From Paralvinella palmiformis (Eukaryota; Annelida; Polychaeta; Terebellida; Alvinellidae): a stretch of 64,000 nt of DNA. A program made the position numbers and the translations under genes. The notes below the pieces were generated by a model that had not been told where the DNA came from, did not search any database, and worked only from the letters and a program-made list of their open reading frames with translations. Location of the stretch: assembly GCA_025642065.1 (NCBI GenBank), contig JAODUP010000112.1, positions 372,001 through 436,000 of the forward strand, written 5' to 3'. Of this stretch, positions 58,174 through 64,000 are shown piece by piece. The first letter of the stretch is position 1. Each line of letters begins with the position of its first letter.

Positions 58174-61100
58174 TAATTTGACTTCAGGGTGACCACTATT
58201 AGTATTGTTCAATAAGAGCACTAGAGGATAGTGTTAAGTGGATCTTTAACCTCGGTTTCTGTTGGAAGTATTTTTTCTCTAAGCGTCTTGTAGCAGTTTA
58301 AAACGTCAGTATTTGTGTTGTGGCATAAATAAGAGTGGTCGCCAAAAACTACATGAATCAATTTTTCATCTCATTGAATCCTTTCTATTCAGCTACTGGC
58401 TGGCATAAAACTGGAATGATAATAGAAGACACAGCGTGATTTATATAAAACTGCTTTTACGCGCCATACATACCCTCCCCCTCCCCCCATAATTTCCTCT
58501 AGCGCACTCTCTTACTCACCCTCTCTTTATATACACGCTCTCTCTCGCGCGCACGGGTGTACGCTCTCTCACTCACCCCCTCTCACTTACGCGCAACGAC
58601 CCAGTGTCTCTTACTTATTTGTCTACCAGTAGCCACTGAGCAGCCTGTCTGCCTATCCGCACGTCTCTCTGACAAATGGCTAGCTGCCTGTCTACATAAC
58701 TGCATGTTTCTCATGTAAATAGCCCTTTCTGAAGTATATATATATATATATATGCTATATGGCTAAATGCTCGCCTACCTGTCATAACAGTGGGAAATAA
58801 AATCACATGCATTTGGATGTTAATAGCAATTTAAGCTGTGTTATGAGAAATTACTTTGTGTGTCTATGTGCTCTTGCATATGCACGTTTATGGGTAGATC
58901 ACCCTGGGGTTAAGGTTATCCTAACTCTAGCACCTAAATTAACTTAGAAACAGCACCTTAAGACTTTTGTGAAGGTGCGGTTGTGTGTGTTTAAAACACA
59001 GCGCTTATATATATATATATATATATATATATACAACTGTTTCAAATTATGTATGGATAAAACGTATATGTCTATACTTACGTCTCGAAATGTACTCATA
59101 AAACTCTGTCTAACAATGTTTGTATAAAACAGAGTTCATATACAACTCTTCTGAGAACCTATGCATAAATCTATTTAGATAAAAGGACAGACAAGTTTTT
59201 CTCTTGTCAAATCAGCACACAAGGGTAAGCACACACACACACACACACACAGAGACACGCGCGCGCGCACACACACTCTTATATCTATGACATCTTTATG
59301 GCAATTTAAATAGGTGACATTTTCTTCCAAACGAAGTGTGATAGCTATCCTAAACTAGCTAGAAAGGTATTTATGAGTATATCGTCACAGAAGCGTCCAG
59401 TCAGTTTGGGTCACGATGGTATATATATATATATATACCTTTTCCTCGAGGACAGATCTTAACCAGTAGTTTAGTACTACAATGGAGAGTAAATTACGCA
59501 TGTACTGTCGCCGTCATTCGATTTATAAAATTACCTTCTTCAGACGTCCGCCATTGATTGATGACGTCGGAAAACTGCGAGAAAGCGAGAAGTCATTGTA
59601 TTTGATCGATGGAAACAATACGCAAAACTTAGTGCCCGAGATATATTTGACATGCGGCTGTCTAAAAAGCTATGGAATGCACCGCGAGTTCATTTCACAG
59701 ATCTCACAGAACAATCAATACGATATGAAGCAAACGTTGAACCACCTCAATCTAGGCCAGGTCATAGTGCAGATTCTTTGTTATGACACTAGGACTTAAA
59801 GAACTATAAATGATTGTTATTGGGGGGTGCAGTAATTATGTCGGTGTAAAGGTTGTGGATTATAATAATGATACAATTCAAATGCAGATCTGTAGTACAG
59901 ATATTTCATTCCTGGACGACGTACGTCCCGTCCCCTTGGTGTTAAAATTTTAGAGTTAATTCAATTGATTTTTTTAAAATTTATACTCAAGAATAATTGT
60001 GAGCTCCACCATTTGTGACTTTCATATATTGCTGGTATTTTTAATTAGAAGCAGTTTTTTAATATTTATACTGAAGAGTTGTTGTTGTTGTAGAGTTTAG
60101 TTATTTAGCCTATAGGTGTTGGTCACGTGTACGTGTGACATATATGGCTGAGGGGCAACTTTCTAGGGAAACATATATTCAGGGGTAACTGGGAAATATT
60201 GGATTTAGGCAGTTTTGCTATTGCTAGTTATATACGTTTTCTGATTATTAAATATTTTCAAAGAATTCCATGAAATTCCCATTGATTCCAGTTCAAATGA
60301 TTTCATTGTTTTCATTTAATTGTACTCGTCTACACATGCATCAACAGTTAATTAAATATAATTCGCCGATTTCTTATTTTCTATCTCAGACATGGTAACA
60401 TATTGAGGTATAAATGGCATGAGGGGTAACTCACTATCAGTGGTTTTGTCAGAAGCCGGGATCCGGATCATTTGACCCGATCACTCTCAAGTAGAAACCC
60501 GGCTACTTTTGTTTCCAAATGCCAAAGACAAATCCATATAAACACCTAAAATGACGCTTTGTGGAAATGGTGGACCTTGAGGGCTATCAATATCTGGTAT
60601 TTTTTTGTCCCCCCCCCCATCACCACTGACTAGGGAGACATATCCCACAAATACAGGTATAACTCGGAATCAAATTCACAACCTTGAGGTTGGCAGTTGT
60701 CGTACTGCACCAACCACTGCACCATTGTAACTGTAGTCCATGCCTTTGTAACATCTCGTATAGACTATTGTAACTCCCTGTTATATGGCATATCTGATTA
60801 TAACATTAATCGCCTTCAGCGAATTCAGAATAGTGCAACTCGCATTGTAACAAATACTAGAAAATATGATCATATCACCCCAATTCTTCAAAAACTACAT
60901 TGGTTACCATTTCAAGATTCTGTTAATAACTTATAAATCTATTAATGATATGGCGCCAGAATACCTGTGTGAACTGGTTTCCATTAGAAAGTCATTCCGA
61001 AAACTCAGGTCATCCAGTCAGATACTATTGCAGGTGCCAGTATCTCAGCTTAAGTCATATGGCGATTGTGCGTTTAGTGTTTCAGCCCCCCCCCCCCACA

Positions 61101-61239
61101 CTTTGTGGAATAGGTTGCTGGCAGATATTAGAAAATTGAAAATTTTAAATCTCTTCTAAAAACACACCTATTCAAGGTCGCTTTCACAGATAAATAATTG
61201 TTATCTTTTAAATAATTACAGGGCGGTTTATTAAATATA

Positions 61240-61288
<49 letters not shown>

Positions 61289-64000
61289 AGAACGCCATAT
61301 GTTAACTGTTGTGCATCCTTATATCATTTAATTATCCAGAAATTCCAGGGCAGTTTAACACGTCTGACGTGGATGGTGTATAGTACTTAAGTAGAGTAGC
61401 TATTTTCTAACAAGAAATGTATTAATTAGTCAAATGGGACAGTTGGCAGTTATTATCTTGAACCTAAATACAAACTGCCATGAATCAGCCGAACCCATTA
61501 AGTGCCATATTTATATCAACTCATTATAATTATGTGTGGCATACAGTAACAGAACTAGTGAGGGATTATCGTATATGTGATGTTGTCTACTAATGCAGGG
61601 CTTCCCCTCGCTCTCTAAGTTTTAATCACCGTAAAACTTATAATGTGAAAGCATAACCATAAAATAAAATTATCTAATGCATAGCTGTTTACAATTTCAG
61701 TAGGTGTTTGTTGCAATTGATATAGCTCGCTTATTTCGAGTATTCATCTTCTCGGCATAACCGAAGTGCATGAAAATGCCAGCCATTTTACTATTTTAGA
61801 TTTTCTGCAAACTCAAAAGGATTCTGTCTGAGAGTTACTTTTCACATCTTGCATTGAAAACTACTAAATCCCAAACTACCCAAAGCAAGTGAAACTGCCT
61901 GAAGACTTCTCCTTAACGTGAACACACTAGACTTTTGCCGTGATTGTTCATTTGGTAGATTTGCATGGATAATACAAAAATCAAAACAATCAAAAGAGTA
62001 TTTTGTAGATGCCATATACAGTAGGCCCCTATTATACCACGGTCAGTTATAACACTAAATCGGATATAATTGCAATAGGAATCATGTTCTGTGTATAAAA
62101 GACCTCTGTTTTGATGATATTGTATCAGTTACTACCTTTATCTGAAAAATATGCACAATTTCAGGCGGATGAATATCACCTGTTACATTTTGTGTAATTT
62201 TGCAGAAAATGTTTATTTTCCACACAAAACATTGAGTTAATATTTATGTTTAAACCAACGAATGATTAAATAATTACTGGAAACATTTATGAAATAAAAG
62301 GTTGTATGGAATCTCCAAGAATGGTGCAAAACGAGGTGAATACGTGGACTGCCTATTATCGCCCACCCCGACAGTGCTCTTTCTCGCTTCGCGGTCCACT
62401 TATAGCGCGGTCGATAGGCCGTGAACTCCAACCACCGCGTTATAGAAGGGGCCTACTGTATGTGGCAACTCGACTATTAGTTGTTCTTTTGTTGCTTGGA
62501 ATATGTAATATGACTAACCTGATTTTCAGTTTTGCTGTTAATTTATTTTTGCAGCTTTCAATAAATAATTATAGCCGTGATATTGTAATGTATTATATAT
62601 AATGTTCATTCACAATGATATTGTGGGTGACTTTAATACTGAGACAAGAATGTTTGTTTGCATTTATTATTATTATTATTATTAATATTTAAACAATATT
62701 ACCATAATAATAATACACTGAACATAATACACTGAACACAAATTGTTTACAAAACCTATTATAGTTATGATTATCAAACACCGATAATAAATATGTTTAA
62801 TAATTCCCAAATGATGTTACAGTCTCGTATCATTTTGTTATCTTCTATTGCAGCCTGTGTTGATATATATCCCGATAAAGAGAATTGTACAACGTGGGCT
62901 GAAGCTGGTGTGTGTGAAAAGAATCCGGATTGGATGGCCATCAACTGTCGTTCATCGTGTGGCTTATGCGATGTAAATGTGTCCAAAACGATGACAGTAA
63001 AAGCCTCTTCCACCAATATCAGTCTTGCCACCGACGAGCAGAGTAGAGCTAATGGCGTAGTGCAGAACTCTTCCGTTACCTCAGATCTTCGTTCAGACGA
63101 ATGGCAGGCGTCTGAAGGCATCCTTGTAAATATCACTTCAAATATAACCTTAAATATCAAAAGCTCTGCTCAGCAGCAACCCTCATCCACAACATCCTCA
63201 TCATCCAACATACGAACGACACAAACATCTCTGTGGCAAATCTCAGATCAAAGCACGAACCAATCTTCGACTATGTTAACGGATTATCCAGAAAATAGGA
63301 CTGATTTATTTGAAGGGACACGTAAATCAGTCGAAACTGAGCCACCCAATTCCGTGTTATCAATCACAGATGCAGCCCAATTAGATGAAGTTAGGGATAC
63401 GTCCTTAAATATGAATGACATGTCTACATCAGCTGGTGATATGGGAGACGATTCCGTGCCATCAGATGAGAGAACGAGAGTTGAACCAATGGAAAAAGAG
63501 TCGACTTTCGATGCAACTGGACGAAATATATCTTCCACGGTGAATTTCAGTGGAATCAATACGACTTTGGCAGGACAAGAAACATCAGTTGATGAGCAAG
63601 TGACATCTGTCCTTTCAGTTGTAAAGGAAGTAACTGGTGTGCCGGCTGAAAAATCTCCAGTGGATGATAAGTTGAGAAATGAAACATCTGAAAGGGAAGG
63701 AACCACTGCTGTGGAGGATGTCCTGCGTGTGTTCAAATCAACAACGGCCGTAAAAGAAACGGAAAGGTCATCCACCATGACTTCGTCCACAAGCTTTCAA
63801 GGGGGTATTGTTGCAGTAGATGATACTACCGAAGCCAGCGGGAGAAAAACAATGCAACAAAAGGAAGCAAAGAATTTATCCACCGCAAATAAGTTGTTAG
63901 AAATGACAACAGCAATAGAGTGGGTCACGGGCAAGCAGATGGTGACAGAAGAAAAGCCAATATTTATTCACACCTCTCCGGAGTCACATGTAACTGAAGG
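50577..64000 (+). CDS. Secreted or surface glycoprotein with an ShKT domain (5' part, partial)
   Basis: Exon 1 (50577-50673) encodes a signal peptide: MDTLPMARC, hydrophobic ILVVLVLLAA (10-19), and predicted cleavage after ALS (25). The GTATGT donor is phase 1 and joins the acceptor TTCTATTGCAG, with exon 2 from 62854. Residues 34-71 form one ShKT domain with six Cys (34, 44, 53, 64, 68, 71) around W47, NPDWM and SCGLC. It continues for over 340 residues as a Ser/Thr/Glu-rich, Cys-poor stalk with about 13 N-x-S/T sites, and is open at the window edge. ShKT domains are common in invertebrate extracellular enzymes and matrix or mucus proteins, so the domain alone does not indicate a toxin. The downstream domain or membrane anchor lies outside the window. 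Confidence 0.88.
50921..51063. repeat. Two (TA)n tracts
   Basis: TA runs at 50,921-50,957 and 51,021-51,063 near the start of the long ShKT-gene intron. Confidence 0.95.
52250..52280. repeat. (TA)n microsatellite
   Basis: Pure TA run. Confidence 0.95.
52640..52813 (+). repeat. (CTCA)n joined to 5'-truncated SINE family A
   Basis: CTCA units run straight into TTGGACCACATATCACTACC, GTTCGAATCTCGGCGTGG and the SINE body to GGCCGTAAAACATCAATCAT. Confidence 0.85.
53169..53231. repeat. (CA)n-(GT)n inverted dinucleotide hairpin
   Basis: A CA-rich run with CG interruptions is followed by GTGCGTGTGTGTG, giving a self-complementary block of about 60 bp. Confidence 0.85.
54285..54499. repeat. Microsatellite cluster (TA)n(TG)n ... 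(TA)n
   Basis: TA and TG runs at 54,285-54,365 and a TA run at 54,460-54,499. Confidence 0.9.
54617..54651. repeat. (TTA)n microsatellite
   Basis: About 12 TTA units. Confidence 0.95.
54893..54928. repeat. (GT)n plus poly-G
   Basis: A GT run followed by about eleven G. Confidence 0.95.
55236..55285. repeat. (CA)n microsatellite
   Basis: About 25 CA units. Confidence 0.97.
55775..55945 (-). repeat. tRNA-derived SINE family D
   Basis: On the minus strand, GATGGCACAGTCCTCGGAAC (box A-like) and CGTGGGTTCAAATCCGGC (box B) lead into TGTGTTTCCCTAGATTGTCG and CAGCCATATAT. Related blocks occur at 53,505, 60,095 and 60,635. Confidence 0.65.
56139..56203. repeat. (AAT)n(ATT)n(GTT)n compound microsatellite
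   Basis: Three trinucleotide runs in succession, the first two self-complementary. Confidence 0.95.
57205..57405 (-). repeat. SINE family C, inverted
   Basis: ATTCGGCGGAGAAAACTTTC, CTAATTCTAAATAA and TGTGAACCTCCGACCTCCG are the reverse of the blocks in the copies at 13,063 and 13,863. Confidence 0.75.
57481..57685 (+). repeat. SINE family A, full-length
   Basis: GGGCGCCTCCGTGGTCTAAC (head), GAGTTCGAACCTCGGCGTGG (box B), the full body and GGCTGTAAAACATCAATCAA followed by (ATC)n. The cleanest copy in the window. Confidence 0.92.
58118..58172. repeat. (CG)n(CA)n(GA)n compound microsatellite
   Basis: Successive CG, CA and GA runs. Confidence 0.95.
59482..59799 (+). CDS. Orphan 105-residue ORF within the ShKT-gene intron
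   Basis: An intronless frame starts 45 bp after a (TA)n tract (59,419-59,437): MESKLRMYCRRHSIYKITFF to ...VIVQILCYDTRT. Composition is mixed, with no low-complexity runs, and it is unusually long for this AT-rich sequence. No family is recognised. It may be a real small gene, a captured exon or chance. Confidence 0.2.
   Translation: MESKLRMYCRRHSIYKITFFRRPPLIDDVGKLRESEKSLYLIDGNNTQNLVPEIYLTCGCLKSYGMHREFISQISQNNQYDMKQTLNHLNLGQVIVQILCYDTRT
60095..60180 (-). repeat. SINE family D, 3' fragment
   Basis: ATATATGGCTGAGGGGCAAC and TTTCTAGGGAAACATAT match the family D tail at 55,800. Confidence 0.5.
60635..60728 (-). repeat. SINE family D, head fragment
   Basis: GGGAGACATATCCCACAAAT, a decayed box B (GGAATCAAATTCAC) and a tRNA-like head end exactly where LINE sequence begins. 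Confidence 0.5.
60729..61285 (+). mobile_element. CR1/L2-like LINE, 5'-truncated 3' end with frameshift
   Basis: It encodes VHAFVTSRIDYCNSLLYGIS, NRLQRIQNSATRIVTNTRKY and HITPILQKLHWLPF, the classic C-terminal end of a CR1/L2-type reverse transcriptase. A frameshift follows, and the next frame continues with LLITYKSINDMAPEYLCELV, SQILLQVPVSQLKSYGDCAF and SVSAPP. A C-run interrupts the end. The tail is GGTTTATTAAATATACATTA with (ATT)n to 61,285. Confidence 0.85.
61291..62853. other. 3' part of the long ShKT-gene intron, nothing recognised
   Basis: AT-rich sequence with (ATT)n at about 62,665. No additional exon is seen that fits phase 1 between the two coding exons. Confidence 0.5.
62854..64000 (+). 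CDS. ShKT gene exon 2 (ShKT domain and Ser/Thr stalk; runs off the window)
   Basis: The acceptor is ATCTTCTATTGCAG. It is open for 382 codons without a stop: CVDIYPDKENCTTWAEAGVC, then KNPDWMAINCRSSCGLC, then a low-complexity stalk with runs such as SSTTSSSSN. Antisense open frames over this exon are shadows. Confidence 0.9.

Noticed and set aside
63284..63790. 168-codon minus-strand frame
   Set aside because: Antisense shadow of the ShKT-gene exon 2, whose plus-strand frame has the domain and the correct splice phase.
1..64000. CRISPR arrays, bacterial operons, prophage or restriction systems
   Set aside because: The sequence is spliced eukaryotic DNA. The only regular arrays are microsatellites and minisatellites without unique spacers.

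Overview
The window is eukaryotic nuclear DNA. It is AT-rich, has spliced genes with GT-AG introns, and carries many (TA)n, (CA)n and (CTCA)n microsatellites, tRNA-derived SINEs, LINE 3' ends and decayed DNA transposons. The gene set (UBA2, HAUS4, a bHLH factor, an ShKT-domain secreted or surface protein) and the repeat style suggest a marine invertebrate, most likely a mollusc. The phylum is an inference from content; nothing in the window proves it.

Region 1 (1-10.5 kb, minus strand) holds the first seven coding exons of UBA2/SAE2, the catalytic subunit of the SUMO E1 enzyme. The reading frame is continuous across all six introns, and the gene runs off the left edge after about 221 residues. 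Its introns contain an inverted pair of about 0.4 kb repeats, tRNA-SINEs and a decayed BED-type zinc-finger transposon remnant. Region 2 (10.5-18 kb) has no host gene. It contains three tRNA-derived SINE families, a tRNA-Met-like pseudogene, a palindromic repeat and a TTAA-bounded piggyBac-like element.

Region 3 (18-30.7 kb, plus strand) is HAUS4, a subunit of the augmin complex that nucleates branched spindle microtubules. Eight coding exons were rebuilt in frame. The upstream region has a palindromic CRE, CCAAT boxes and an E2F-like site. One intron appears to be GC-AG, and another holds a Mutator-like element with about 109 bp terminal inverted repeats. Region 4 (30.7-38 kb) shows only repeats and a LINE reverse-transcriptase scrap.

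Region 5 (38.06-40.27 kb, plus strand) is a two-exon gene for a divergent achaete-scute-like bHLH factor. About 2.4 kb downstream is a nine-copy 37 bp minisatellite in which every copy carries a CAGCTG E-box, the core that ASCL-type factors prefer. Region 6 (40.3-50.4 kb) is a repeat-rich gene desert with a U2 snRNA-like fragment and a cluster of CRE-like sites.

Region 7 (50.6 kb to the right edge, plus strand) is the 5' part of a secreted or membrane glycoprotein gene. A CpG-rich promoter region and a signal-peptide exon are followed by an intron of about 12.2 kb, then a large exon with one ShKT domain and a Ser/Thr-rich, heavily N-glycosylated region that is still open at the end of the window. 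The four genes are not an operon or a pathway. UBA2 and HAUS4 are divergent housekeeping or cell-cycle genes; the other two look regulatory and extracellular.
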